Positions 10,701 to 17,514 of a stretch of 36,198 nt of DNA are shown one piece after another. The translations under genes were made by a program, and so were the position numbers. The notes below the pieces were generated by a model that had not been told where the DNA came from, made no database searches, and worked only from the letters and a program-made list of their open reading frames with translations. The DNA is taken from positions 1-36,198 of the forward strand of contig JAFYMP010000045.1 in NCBI GenBank assembly GCA_017556585.1. The letters run 5' to 3'. The DNA is from Bacteroidaceae bacterium. Lineage in GTDB: Bacteria > Bacteroidota > Bacteroidia > Bacteroidales > Bacteroidaceae. Numbering within the stretch: position 1 is the first letter of the stretch; each line of letters opens with the position of its first letter.

Positions 10701-11429
10701 TGCGTTTACAGTTGCGTAACTATTGTTTGAAATTGTCCAAGTGTAGCCTTCATTGATAGAGGGCAGATTGTTGGTCGGTACTGTGGTTGTAGCCGCTTGA
10801 GAAGCATTGGTGCTATAGTATGTCTTGTTGTTAAAACTGTAGGTATCATAGTAGGTGGCATTGGTATGCGTATAGTTGTAGGTACCGACCGTTTTGATCG
10901 TGGCATCACCAGAAATTGTAAGGTTGTTGATAACCGAAGAAGTGGTGACGGTATAGGCAGTTGCTCGACTGTTATTACTATCAGACATGCGCCATTGTCG
11001 ATTGCTATTATTTGCATTTCGCATGTTCAGATAATAATATGTATCGCCCCACCTTCCTTCTTCAACATAGGCGATATTATTATTGGTAATCGTGAGATTC
11101 GTTCCTGTAGTCGTACTGAAAGCCAACCCATCATTATATCGAATGTAAACATTCTTTGCATTCCTAAACGTGCTTCCCGATGTCCCCGAATAGATACTAG
11201 CATTGGGCACGAAACTCGTTGTCGGAGTTGTTGATTCCCCAAGAAAATAGGTGTTGTTGCCATTCGTATAAGTGAATACATAGTCGGCCGCCCTGGCACC
11301 TAAAACAAAGGTGAGTAGGAGAAGGGTGAGTACGGCAAAGCGTTTTGTGAAGTTTGATATACGGGATGAACTTGATGCACTGTTTTGCACTGCACCAAAA
11401 ACGTTAGTTTTATTCATAATTTGTAGCAT
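1779..11429 (-). CDS. Giant secreted GGG-repeat solenoid protein, function unknown
   Basis: This is a single open frame of about 3,216 residues. I prefer the start at 11429 (MLQIMNK) because AAGGA lies 7 nt upstream; ATG at 11417 is possible. A signal peptide (TKRF, a leucine-rich core, then LGARA before ADYV, about residues 30-47) predicts export. Bacterial Ig-like sequence follows (about 230-375), then a chitobiase C-terminal-like segment (about 380-460; ATIYYTIDGSDPTTSS) and an InlB/Flg_new-like segment (about 505-620; YNANGG, FGGW, ATW). From about residue 920 to the end there are about 70 copies, by hand count, of V[YF]GGG[NHDL]A spaced about 30 residues apart, alternating with strands such as VNIxGGTIxG. 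This suggests a beta-solenoid. The protein ends in the repeats (VQIGQQPTP) with no T9SS C-terminal domain, LPxTG motif or lipobox visible. It is divergent from porP. Adhesin or surface layer is inference; I do not recognise a named homologue. Confidence 0.9.
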   Translation of the reverse strand: MLQIMNKTNVFGAVQNSASSSSRISNFTKRFAVLTLLLLTFVLGARAADYVFTYTNGNNTYFLGESTTPTTSFVPNASIYSGTSGSTFRNAKNVYIRYNDGLAFSTTTGTNLTITNNNIAYVEEGRWGDTYYYLNMRNANNSNRQWRMSDSNNSRATAYTVTTSSVINNLTISGDATIKTVGTYNYTHTNATYYDTYSFNNKTYYSTNASQAATTTVPTNNLPSINEGYTWTISNNSYATVNASTGAITVNSLPATETELTLTCSVSRNGVTKTATTTITLQQSGNTPTAISASDFSLAVATDDDISYILTGTTPIYDKVEATSSNTGIFTVVTTPTSGGKVTLHPVAMGNATLTLIAKAKDGTTNACSTTVNITVAERVKTPTIEYESNGAKALTTITCATEGATIYYTIDGSDPTTSSNLYENPFEVDEKVTVKAMAVKSGYINSSVASRTYETSRPTGVDGGVVTLNDLEDHNWTYYSGVDRAVDGGNYNDNYVGKLYSPNPRNVKITYNANGGAVSIDESETSFVYFKTLEQGATAGQYPYTVISNPFSKRPTGKGFGGWKIISGGEYINGYNNGSTLPLDQEITFVNLPYPSTNCISAEIVFEATWVNAKVTYLATVNNSNNNYTFNITNGSSTTTYENNFLVINRNYSGTLTLSQPVTIMMVEPNATGADPDYRDNYTFTGNITPNNDGVTKIEYAKWNSQNTLNCNNHSVTIGRGMVTTSQCANYVTGVNSSTNNYGSPSYNVNLNYHLKLESGKFTDVSFIAGTEETAGYVRCNGTSNQIKGTLGNDYDRAKEDNTKLIISDELFLGYQPTYGSGNQNNATFTCWVKSGNLCSETNVTNTTFNNQGTPNGGYYGDANQVFYVSSGGAQTNIGKRMLYVEGGILSGIAGGIDSNNPANNESFFVRMTGGQVRGVVYGSGAFAASSGIRRMIFTGGQINGWIAAGCNGTDPGQSGGTLPSDTYIYVGGNTHIGNATDLTLNTSLDGNVFGAGSGNSAQATTGQVNNSNVVIADDSYIKNNVYGGGNYGYSNAIASVYVTGGEVAGSVFGGSNQKQGVVVNVNMIGGQVDKGVYGGSNVTGTISENVTMQINGGQVGTSSAPANIHGGGYGQATRVSGNVEVTLGTEGQATGGVTVYGDVYGGSALGTVNSDANDHTYVTMYKGTINGSLYGGGLGSASVAANVNGPVKVEVHGGSVKATSVAGSGGVYGANNINGAPQRSVTVDIYGTDPAPAEGEYALYAVYGGGNQADYLYGNGYPTVTVHGCDNSIEYVYGGGNAAAVKSTNVTIWGGNVIGNVFGGGHGYKDGPGANVEGDVNLAIKGGTIKRVFGGSNSKGNISGTINLDINKDGACDMRIGEVYGGGNEADGNAGAVTIGCTGALVEGDEGHAAHPENIGKILEGIGAVYGGANNANVTNASGITLNINSGMVANVFGGNNTGGGINGTITVNVNKNEETCGWYVGNVFGGGNLAQYSGAPAVNILNGEVSGNVYGGGKGDANDHSKGQVTGNPTVTIGDKSNAGYEAIVKGDVYGGGDAGNVVGIPVVNVVNKCNTTIGNVYGGGNAADVEGTDVNIDGGTITGMVFGGGHGDKNADPQTEANVNGNVNLDITGGTINKVFGGSNSKGNITGTIALNIEKGDESCELHITEVYGGGNEAAGNAGVITIGCTGSEIEGIDDVYGGANAADINSYITLNITGGKINRVFGGNNASGSISGGIVVNVNWNTENPCGVNYLGNVYGAGNLAQYGSASSNKGNYPAVNILNGTVSGHVFGGGLGESAIVYGNPQVTIGDNNASHTAIVTGDVYGGGDAANVVGTPVVKVVNDCNTQIGNVYGGGNAADVSATSVTIDGGKITGMVFGGGHGDKDAEPQTEANVNGNVNVLVTGGTINKVFGGSNSKGNIGGVINLIIEKGDESCELHITEVYGGGNEAAGNAGTINIACTGGEGEGIGDVYGGANAADINTPITLNITGGNIKRVFGGNNTSGSINGDIQVNVDWSGTCGVNALGNVYGAGNQAAYSGNTEVNILNGTVTGSVYGGGLGATAVVTGTTKVNIDGSADGHSVMVTQNVLGGGDAAAVTGSTDVNIINGAVSGSVFGGGNAAGVSENGVVDITGGTIASGVYGGSNASGAVGNTIVTLTNGIIGTDAAHANVHGGGYGQETGVLGNVDILIGESNQTEGGVEIYGDVYGGSALGTVNGTSANDTYHTNVTLNKGTIYGSLYGGALGSDEVAANVYAPVTVTVNGGSVKKTAEEGSGGVYGANNINGAPQHSVIVNINATDPAPAEGQYALYAVYGGGNKAAYTYGKGYPKVTIYKCDNSIEYVYGGGNAAAVNGTNVTVWGGNTIGYVFGGGHGYKENSIGADVNGDVLVNIHGGTIDKVFGGSNSMGNITGNISLNITKEGECEMHIAEVYGGGNEAAGNAGTITIGCTGGDGEGIGDVYGGANAADINSGITLNITGGNISRVFGGNNASGNVSGDIVVNVDWTGTCGVNALGNVYGAGNLAPYSGKTAVNILNGTVTGSVFGGGLGDKAIVTGTTLVNINQESGGTVVVSQNVFGGGDAAEVTGSTDVNIIAGAVAGSVFGGGNAAGVSENGVVDITGGTIASGVYGGSNASGAVGNTTVTLTNGTIGTDAAHANVHGGGYGKDTQVSGNVAVNIQGGTVYGDVYGGSALGTVNTNTSNTTVVNLTGGIIHGDAYGGGLGDSETEADVNGNVTVTLDGTAFVLATTTDDKGNVIPTSGRVFGCNNINGSPKGTVLVQVLNTVARDGEGNIKAKPNKNSGVYELNAVYGGGNLAAYNPTDQFAEGQFSSYKIDVNTAAAHDNTDKPVQVVIDACDEASIEYVYGGGNAAPTPATDVIVLGSYEIGNVFGGGNGKDKYKLDGGSTWYDNPGADVGIIDAVAYQQNTANGKYGTGMSKASVLGGTVHNLFGASNTKGNVVTESLAYVDNAGTCPLNVGGIYGGGNEAYMDGDSKIELGCIEALEEIYGGARNADVKGDINLTISSGHFDRVFGGNNIGGTINGSITVTIEETGCNPITIGELYGCGNQAPYTTPEGEDDPIINLISFTSIGNVFGGGFGENAVVKGNPTVNIDVKEGDNRERDWAYNGQTITFSDGSKVTLPVHEKGKIGVIGTVYGGGNAAAVKGNTTVKMENGIVENTVFGGGNAADVEGDTSVTILDGTIGGNVYGGGNQGKVTGATKVQIGQQPTP
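3450..5400 (-). repeat. In-frame duplicated block, offset 1461 nt (487 codons)
   Basis: The coding for AGVSENGVVDITGGTIASG and the following VYGGSNASGAVGNT and GTDAAHANVHGGGYG segments occurs twice, around 3480-3680 and 4945-5140, with few differences. Matching points at 3567 and 5028 give an offset of 1461 nt. Divergence is low compared with the rest of the array, so this duplication or homogenisation looks recent. Confidence 0.85.
4155..8110 (-). repeat. In-frame duplicated block, offset 3153 nt (1051 codons)
   Basis: The block coding for HGGGYGQ, YGDVYGGSALGTVN, GSLYGG, VYGANNINGAPQ, DPAPAEG, YALYAVYGGGN, CDNSIEYVYGGGNAA and FGGGHGYK occurs around 8110-7320 and again around 4965-4155. Matching points at 7774 and 4621 give 3153 nt, again a multiple of three. 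A third, more diverged copy (FGCNNINGSPKG) lies near 3160-3190. Confidence 0.8.
5230..6750 (-). repeat. In-frame tandem duplication, period 822 nt (274 codons)
   Basis: Two consecutive modules, each running from NVYGGGNAADV through HGDK, SNSKG, NEAAG, ANAADI, AGN and GLG, are closely similar. A 35-nt block at 5650-5684 is identical to 6472-6506, an offset of 822 nt. The offset is a multiple of three, so duplication kept the frame. A more diverged earlier module precedes them in coding order. Confidence 0.85.
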
Positions 11430-11435
11430 AATATT

Positions 11436-11474
11436 ATCCTTATTTATCACGCGCGCTTTCGCGTACGCACGTGC
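11436..11474 (-). promoter_or_regulatory. GC-rich leader hairpin of the giant gene
   Basis: On the minus strand, CACG and CGCG arms pair with CGCG and CGTG around an AAAG loop, with a bulge on the left arm. The structure ends about 20 nt before the chosen ATG. It lies inside the predicted leader (start near 11474). Alternating CpG sequence of this kind stands out in an AT-rich intergenic region. It could affect translation or mRNA stability; that is inference. Confidence 0.5.
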
Positions 11475-11480
11475 AATTTG

Positions 11481-11488
11481 CAAAAGTA
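11481..11488 (-). promoter_or_regulatory. Promoter -7 box of the giant gene
   Basis: TACTTTTG on the minus strand (11488-11481) matches TAnnTTTG. An ATTG, one base off the -33 TTTG, lies 20 nt upstream (11512-11509). The predicted start near 11474 gives a leader of about 45 nt. The remaining 230 nt to porP are AT-rich, and I find no matching box for porP on the plus strand. Confidence 0.6.
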
Positions 11489-11716
11489 ATAAAGTTGTAT
11501 TATATATACAATGTTTTATAAAATTTTACACTACACATTGATGTAAAATGCAAAAACAACAAAAGCGTAAAGGCAATAAGAAAGGGGGCAAAAAATCAGA
11601 TTTAATAACGTAAAATGCTACTGCAAAAGGGTGAAAACAGCGGTGTAAATACATAATGAAGGGGTAAAATATGCAGGAAAAACAATAAAAACAGAGCATT
11701 ATCGTTATTCTCTTGT

Positions 11717-12670
11717 ATGAATTCAACAAAGAGAAAGTACTTTCTTGCAGCACTGCTGTTTGTCTCAATAAATCTGTATGCTCAGTATGATGCACACTTT
11801 TCACACTATTGGGCTGTAGAGAATCTGTATAATCCGGCTGCTATGAACAAAAATAGCAAACTGAACATAACAGGTTCATACGCTATGCAGATGCTTGGTT
11901 ATACCAATGCACCCGGATCTATGTATTTTGGTGCAAATACCGTACTTCCGTTTGACCGCGCACGCCATTCGGGAGCTGTTATTCTGATGAACGAAAACAT
12001 AGGTCTCTTTTCTCATAGACGTCTGCTTATAAACTATGCCTACAAAGTAAAGTTAGGCAAAGGTTGGTTGAATATGGGTGTTCAGGGGGGCGTAATGAAC
12101 GAAGGTTTTGAATACGACGAACTTGAGATAACAGATAAAAACGACCCCGCATTTCCAAATTCCGGAGCCGATGGTTCCGGTGCCGATATAGGAGCAGGAG
12201 TGTATTATTACAACAATGGTTATTACTTAGGATTATCTGCCACACACCTTAATTCTCCGCGTGTTTATTACAGCAAAGAGGGCGACAGAGCAGCCTATTT
12301 GGATATAAAACCTGCATTTTATTCTATAGGTGGATGCAATATCCGATTAAATAATCCGTTATTATCTTTGCAGCCTTGCTTTCAGGTGGCCACAGATGGC
12401 GAATATACAAGAGCCGATATTACGCTACGAGGCACCTACGAATATGAATTGTCAAGGTTTTTTGGAGGAGTGACATATTCACCCGGCACATCGGTAACAG
12501 TTTTGTTAGGTGGTATGTATAAGCAGGTTACCATTGGTTATGCCTACGAACTCTTTACAAGCGGAGTAGGAGCAATTAACGGTAGTCACGATTTGGTAGT
12601 AAGTTATTCAATGGATGTAGATTTCTTTAAAAAAGGTAAGAACGTCCATAAGAGTGTAAGATACTTGTAG
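11717..12670 (+). CDS. porP: PorP/SprF family T9SS outer-membrane protein
   Basis: This 317-residue protein has a signal peptide (MNSTKRKYFLAALLFVSINL, then YAQ) and the family hallmark just after it: QYDAHFSHYWAVENLYNPAA. Alternating beta strands follow, as in a barrel. PorP/SprF proteins sit in the outer membrane; some are needed for export of particular T9SS cargo, and newer work links them to cargo with type B C-terminal domains. The gene heads the run porP-gldK-gldL-gldM-gldN, with 22 nt to gldK, so it is the first gene of the core operon. It is divergent from the giant repeat gene. No standard promoter box is visible upstream. The 314-320 residue size is normal for the family. Confidence 0.92.
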   Translation: MNSTKRKYFLAALLFVSINLYAQYDAHFSHYWAVENLYNPAAMNKNSKLNITGSYAMQMLGYTNAPGSMYFGANTVLPFDRARHSGAVILMNENIGLFSHRRLLINYAYKVKLGKGWLNMGVQGGVMNEGFEYDELEITDKNDPAFPNSGADGSGADIGAGVYYYNNGYYLGLSATHLNSPRVYYSKEGDRAAYLDIKPAFYSIGGCNIRLNNPLLSLQPCFQVATDGEYTRADITLRGTYEYELSRFFGGVTYSPGTSVTVLLGGMYKQVTIGYAYELFTSGVGAINGSHDLVVSYSMDVDFFKKGKNVHKSVRYL

Positions 12671-12692
12671 TAAGAATTTATTGATATAGGAT

Positions 12693-14135
12693 ATGAAAAT
12701 AGGAAAACTGATTATGGCAGGATGTATGGCAATATTTGCCACATTGACATCTTGCACAAGCAGTAACAACGCAACAACTGCTATAGGCGGTGAAGTTACC
12801 GGCATAAATGCCACAGCAATGCGTGAACCTACACCATACGGTATGGTATTGGTACAACGTGGATCTCTGCAAATGGGACAGGAGAATGCCGATAGTCTGC
12901 TGGGACTTTCACAACCTGCCAGAGAGATATCTGTAGAATCGTTCTGGATGGATGAAAAGGAGGTATCGAATGCCAAATACCGCCAGTTTGTACATTGGGT
13001 ACGCGACTCTATAATCCGTACTCGTTTGGCAGATCCTGCATACGGTGGTGACGAATCTTACATGATTACAGAGGACAAATTTGGAGAACCTGTTACTCCG
13101 CATCTTAACTGGGCAAAACCTATTCCATGGAAGAAGCCAAACGAAGATGAGGCACGCGCCATAGAGAGTTTGTACTACACCCATCCTTTTACAGGAGAGA
13201 AGATGCTTGATGTTAAGCAGCTGAACTACCGTTATGAACTGTTTGACTACACTCAGGCTGCTCTGCGCAAGAATCAGTTGGATCCTAATGACAGGACCAG
13301 AAATACTGACCAGGCTGTAACAAACCAGGTTGTTATGATTTCAAAAGATACAGCTTATATAGACGATGAAGGCAGAATAGTAAGAGAGACCATAAACCGT
13401 GAATTGAGCGGTTTGTACGATTTTGTAAACACCTATATTGTAAATATATTTCCCGATACAACCTGTTGGGTAAACGATTTTCCAAATTCCAACAACGAAA
13501 CATATATGCGTCTCTACTTTTCACACCCTAACTACAACGATTATCCTGTAGTTGGTGTAAGTTGGGAACAGGCAAATGCCTTCTGCGCATGGCGTACCAG
13601 CTATCTTTTAAGCGGATTGGGCCCACAGGCACAATACGTACAGAGATATCGCCTGCCAACAGAAGCAGAATGGGAATTTGCTGCACGCGGACGTGAAAAC
13701 AATATATATCCCTGGAAATCTGCAGATTCCAAAGACGAGAACGGTTGTTTCTATGCCAACTTTAAGCCGGAACGCGGTAACTATACAGAAGATGGCAGTT
13801 TGATAACAACAAAGGTGGGTTCATACAAACCAAATTCCAATGGTCTGTACGATATGGCTGGAAATGTGGCTGAATGGACATCTACCACCTATACAGAAGC
13901 AGGTATTCTGAGAATGAACGACATGAATCCTGAGCTCTACTACAATGCAGCACAGGAAGATCCTTATTCCATGAAGAAGAAAGCTATTCGCGGCGGTTCA
14001 TGGAAAGATCCGGAGAAGTTTATTGAATCTTCGTGGAGAACATACGAATATCAGAACGAACAGCGTTCATACATAGGGTTCCGATGCGTTCGCACACAGG
14101 TAGGTACAGCGGCTGCTACGGGAAGAAGAAAATAA
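12693..14135 (+). CDS. gldK: T9SS lipoprotein GldK/PorK
   Basis: This 480-residue lipoprotein has a type II signal ending TLTSC, with Cys21 as the lipidation site. The body is a formylglycine-generating-enzyme (FGE-sulfatase) fold, shown by FWMDEKEVSNAKYRQF, RLPTEAEWEFAARG, GLYDMAGNVAEWTS, IRGGSWKD and IGFRCVR. In T9SS the domain is structural: GldK/PorK and GldN/PorN form a large periplasmic ring attached to the outer membrane. A lipobox plus FGE fold between porP and gldL identifies it as GldK rather than an enzyme. It lies 22 nt after porP and 29 nt before gldL. Confidence 0.95.
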   Translation: MKIGKLIMAGCMAIFATLTSCTSSNNATTAIGGEVTGINATAMREPTPYGMVLVQRGSLQMGQENADSLLGLSQPAREISVESFWMDEKEVSNAKYRQFVHWVRDSIIRTRLADPAYGGDESYMITEDKFGEPVTPHLNWAKPIPWKKPNEDEARAIESLYYTHPFTGEKMLDVKQLNYRYELFDYTQAALRKNQLDPNDRTRNTDQAVTNQVVMISKDTAYIDDEGRIVRETINRELSGLYDFVNTYIVNIFPDTTCWVNDFPNSNNETYMRLYFSHPNYNDYPVVGVSWEQANAFCAWRTSYLLSGLGPQAQYVQRYRLPTEAEWEFAARGRENNIYPWKSADSKDENGCFYANFKPERGNYTEDGSLITTKVGSYKPNSNGLYDMAGNVAEWTSTTYTEAGILRMNDMNPELYYNAAQEDPYSMKKKAIRGGSWKDPEKFIESSWRTYEYQNEQRSYIGFRCVRTQVGTAAATGRRK

Positions 14136-14164
14136 TGTAAGAAACAGAAAAAATATATATCACT

Positions 14165-14887
14165 ATGGATAATAACAAGAAGAAGGGAGTTTTTGAAAAG
14201 TTCCAGGATTATTTAGATACTGCAAAGGGAAGAGTTTTATTGAACTATCTGTACAGTTGGGGCGCTGCCATAGTTATTTTGGGTGCGTTGTTCAAACTGA
14301 CACATATAGCCGGAGCAGATATTATGCTGTTCTTAGGTATGGGTACAGAGGTATTGGTTTTTATAATTTCCGGTTTTGAAAAACCATTTATTCCCTATCA
14401 GGAAGATGAAGATGATGATTATACAGAATCTGCACCTGCCATACGCGGAGGCAACATTATCATTACACAAGGTCAGCCTGTTCAACCTGTATTAAATAAT
14501 ATTCAGGAACAACCTGCCATAAACTCTATACCTGTACAGGGAGTAGAACCAAATGCAAGCAGCCTGAATGTAGATGGTGTAGAACTGGTTACTGCCAACT
14601 ATCTGGAGCGCGTTAAGGACCTTACAGAAAAGATGGAGCGTATCTGCAAGCAGTCTGAAAAGATGGAACAGAGTGCCGAAGAACTGGAGACACTTACCCG
14701 TAATCTTATCAGCATAAATACATTCTACCAGATGCAATTGCGTTCTGCAAGCACTCAGATGGACAATATGGACAGAGCCAGCGAACAGACTCGCAATATG
14801 GTGTTCCAGATTGAAGAGCTGAATCGTGTATATGCACGTATGGTAGAGGCAATGAAAGTGAATATCGGATCAAAAGAACAGATATGA
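14165..14887 (+). CDS. gldL: T9SS inner-membrane motor protein GldL/PorL
   Basis: This 240-residue protein has two transmembrane helices near the N-terminus (about 26-43 and 50-70, from NYLYSWGAAIVILGALFK to MLFLGMGTEVLVFIISG). A long cytoplasmic segment of coiled-coil character follows (YLERVKDLTEKMERICKQ). GldL and GldM form the proton-driven motor of the T9SS. The glutamate in helix 2 (Glu62) is at the place of the conserved membrane acid thought to carry protons; Lys44 and His47 lie at the end of helix 1. The stop overlaps the gldM start by 4 nt (ATGA), which implies translational coupling. Confidence 0.95.
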   Translation: MDNNKKKGVFEKFQDYLDTAKGRVLLNYLYSWGAAIVILGALFKLTHIAGADIMLFLGMGTEVLVFIISGFEKPFIPYQEDEDDDYTESAPAIRGGNIIITQGQPVQPVLNNIQEQPAINSIPVQGVEPNASSLNVDGVELVTANYLERVKDLTEKMERICKQSEKMEQSAEELETLTRNLISINTFYQMQLRSASTQMDNMDRASEQTRNMVFQIEELNRVYARMVEAMKVNIGSKEQI

Positions 14888-16461
14888 GAAAGAAGATGAT
14901 AGAGAGGCCGCCATCGCCACGTCAAAGGATGATTAACCTTATGTATATCGTCCTGTTGGCTATGCTTGCCATGAACATTTCATCGGATGTACTGAATGGC
15001 TTTACACTGGTTGAAGAGAGCCTTTCGCGCAGTACCTCTAATGCTACTGTTCAGAACGAAGCGGTATATAAGGAATTTGCTGCATCCGATTCAATAAACC
15101 ACGAAAAGGTGGGAGAATGGTACAACAAGGCTCTCAGCGTAAAGAGCATGTCCGATTCGTTGTACAATTTTGCCGGAGATTTAAAGTGGATGATAGCACG
15201 CGAAGCCGATGGTAAAAAGGCCGATTTGGAGAATCTGCAGAATAAAGAAGACCTGGAGGCTGCTACACAGGTAATGCTGTCGCCTACAAAGGGTCGCGGA
15301 CAGGATTTGTACAATGCCATTAACAGCTATCGTGACAGAATTCTGGAGATGATAGACAATCCGGTACAGCGCGATATTATCAGCAACAATTTCAGTACAG
15401 AGGTGCCTGACAAGAGCAGTGCACTGAACAAAAACTGGCAAGAGTATAACTTTGAAAATATGCCTGCAGTAGCAGCTATTACACTGCTTACCAAATTGCA
15501 GAACGACATTCGTTATGCTGAAAGCGAAGTGCTGCATACACTGGTTAAGAATATCGACGTAGGCGATTTGCGTGTAAACTCACTTGAAGCATACGTTATT
15601 CCAACTTCACAGAATGTAGTTCAGGGCAATCAGTTCTCTGCCAGAATTATTCTTGCAGCTGTCGATTCTACTGCAAAACCAAGTATATATATAGATGGTG
15701 AAAAGATAGAATCGGAAGATGGTTGGTACCAGATTCCTTGTAATCGTACAGGCGATTTTACACTGAATGGTTATATGGAATTGAATTCCGGTAATGGAAT
15801 TATACGCAGAGATTTCTCTCAGAGTTACAGTGTAGTATCTCCACTTGCCACAGTTTCTGCCACTATGATGAATGTGCTGTACGCCGGTTACGATAACCCT
15901 GTAAGCATATCTGTACCTGGTGTTCCCAGCAATATGATATCGGCTTCTATAAAGAACGGCAACGGAACTCTGCGTGCAAATGGCAATGGTTTTATAGCCA
16001 AACCTACAAAAGTGGGCGAAGATGTGGTTATAGCAGTGACTGCACAGCAGGACGGACGCCGTCAGAGCATGGGCGAATACACATTCCGTGTACGTCAGCT
16101 ACCTGATCCTACTCCATTCATAGAATATGTGGACGAAAATGGAAATACTCAGCGTTACAGCGGTGGCGGTATAGCTTTGGCAAAACGCAATCTGATGTCT
16201 GCCGATGGTATTGTTGCAGCTATTGACGATGGTCTTCTGAATATAGGTTTTAAGGTGTTGAGTTTTGAAACCACATTCTTTGACAATATGGGTAATGCCG
16301 TATCGGAACTTTCTGACGGTGCAAAATTCTCAGAAAGACAGAAATCCGGATTCCAACGTCTTACACGCGGCAAACGTTTCTACATACAGCGCGTAAAAGC
16401 AGTAGGACCGGACGGAATAGAGCGTCAGCTTAACACATCGTTAGAAGTTATTTTGAACTAA
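14884..16461 (+). CDS. gldM: T9SS motor and periplasmic shaft protein GldM/PorM
   Basis: This 525-residue protein starts with a short cytoplasmic piece, ERPPSPRQRMINLMYIVL, leading into one transmembrane helix (about 17-37). A large periplasmic part of helical and then beta-rich domains follows. Family knowledge: GldM dimers span the periplasm in four domains and carry motion from GldL to the GldK/GldN ring. The PSPRQRMINLMYIVLLAMLA signature is characteristic. The start overlaps gldL by 4 nt. The length is close to the 510-520 residues usual for the family. Segments such as YTFRVRQLPDPTPFIEYV lie in the C-terminal domains. Confidence 0.96.
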   Translation: MRKKMIERPPSPRQRMINLMYIVLLAMLAMNISSDVLNGFTLVEESLSRSTSNATVQNEAVYKEFAASDSINHEKVGEWYNKALSVKSMSDSLYNFAGDLKWMIAREADGKKADLENLQNKEDLEAATQVMLSPTKGRGQDLYNAINSYRDRILEMIDNPVQRDIISNNFSTEVPDKSSALNKNWQEYNFENMPAVAAITLLTKLQNDIRYAESEVLHTLVKNIDVGDLRVNSLEAYVIPTSQNVVQGNQFSARIILAAVDSTAKPSIYIDGEKIESEDGWYQIPCNRTGDFTLNGYMELNSGNGIIRRDFSQSYSVVSPLATVSATMMNVLYAGYDNPVSISVPGVPSNMISASIKNGNGTLRANGNGFIAKPTKVGEDVVIAVTAQQDGRRQSMGEYTFRVRQLPDPTPFIEYVDENGNTQRYSGGGIALAKRNLMSADGIVAAIDDGLLNIGFKVLSFETTFFDNMGNAVSELSDGAKFSERQKSGFQRLTRGKRFYIQRVKAVGPDGIERQLNTSLEVILN

Positions 16462-16474
16462 AAAGAGAAACTAT

Positions 16475-17488
16475 ATGAAACGTAGATTTATAACATTTAT
16501 CATAACTACTCTGCTGGTAGCAACAGCAAGTGCTCAGCCACCACGCAGACAGCAGGAACAGCAAACCCAGAAGAATAGCTCTGCAGTTACTCTTTCGGAA
16601 CGTGCCAGATTGCAGTATTCTGCAAATTCCACCACTCCTACGGAATTAACCTGGAAACGTGATATCTATCGCGAACTGGATTTGACCAAAGAGAAGAATG
16701 CTGCATTATACTATCCTGAAGAGCCATTAGGTGACAGAGTGAACTTCTTTACTCTTATCTTTAATCTTATTCTGGAGAATAAAATTACCGCTTACGAATA
16801 CAGATTGGATGGTAACGAACTATTCACAAAGGATAATATTCTGGATGTAGAAAATATGCTTGACAAGTTCTATATCTACTATGAAAAGGAGGGTAATAAA
16901 TATGTGGTACAGCCTGCAGATATTCCAAGTATATTGGTTACCAAGTACTATATAAAGGAGAGTAACTATGTAGAGCAGGGTACATCAAACTATTCAACCA
17001 GAGTTACAGCTATCTGTCCTGTGTTAATGAATTCCGATGGTGGTACCGAACCTACTCCCTACCCTATGTTCTGGCTGAATTATGATGAGATAAGCCCATA
17101 TCTGGTACAGACACAGGTTATGACAAGCAGCTACAACAACACTTCAAATCTCTCTTTAGACGATTACTTTTTAATGCGTAAGTACGACGGAACAATCTAC
17201 AAGACATCGAACCTGCGTAACCAACCATTGGCTGAATACTGCGAAAACGATTCTGCACTTGTTCAGGAACAGTTACGCATAGAAAAACAGCTTACCGATG
17301 TTGAAAATAGTTTGTGGGGTAATAATAAAGAGGCTGTAGATACAGAAGCAGAAACTGCCGGTACAGAAGAAAAGAGCGAACCAAAAGCAAAACGCGAACG
17401 TACAGAAAGAGAGCCAAAACCGATTAAAGAGCCAAAACCGGCCAAACAACCGGCATCTTCTAACGAAAGAATTTCTGTCAGACGCTGA
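16475..17488 (+). CDS. gldN: T9SS periplasmic ring protein GldN/PorN
   Basis: This 337-residue protein has a signal peptide (MKRRFITFIITTLLVATASAQ). The GldN core includes TWKRDIYRELDLTKEKNAAL, YYPEEPLGDRVNFFTLIFNL and SLDDYFLMRKYDGTIYKTS. GldN binds GldK in the outer-membrane-linked ring and contacts GldM. The C-terminal tail (about 285-337) is low-complexity and rich in Glu, Lys and Pro (EREPKPIKEPKPAKQP). It is probably disordered and is not part of the conserved core. The gene follows gldM by 13 nt and is closed by a terminator at 17515-17549, which marks the end of the operon. Confidence 0.95.
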   Translation: MKRRFITFIITTLLVATASAQPPRRQQEQQTQKNSSAVTLSERARLQYSANSTTPTELTWKRDIYRELDLTKEKNAALYYPEEPLGDRVNFFTLIFNLILENKITAYEYRLDGNELFTKDNILDVENMLDKFYIYYEKEGNKYVVQPADIPSILVTKYYIKESNYVEQGTSNYSTRVTAICPVLMNSDGGTEPTPYPMFWLNYDEISPYLVQTQVMTSSYNNTSNLSLDDYFLMRKYDGTIYKTSNLRNQPLAEYCENDSALVQEQLRIEKQLTDVENSLWGNNKEAVDTEAETAGTEEKSEPKAKRERTEREPKPIKEPKPAKQPASSNERISVRR

Positions 17489-17514
17489 CTATTCCAATAA
17501 AATCATTTATAAGG

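Noticed and set aside
11526-11804. Minus-strand 92-codon frame between the giant gene and porP
   Set aside because: It overlaps the porP start antisense, has no signal or domain and is not supported by a promoter.
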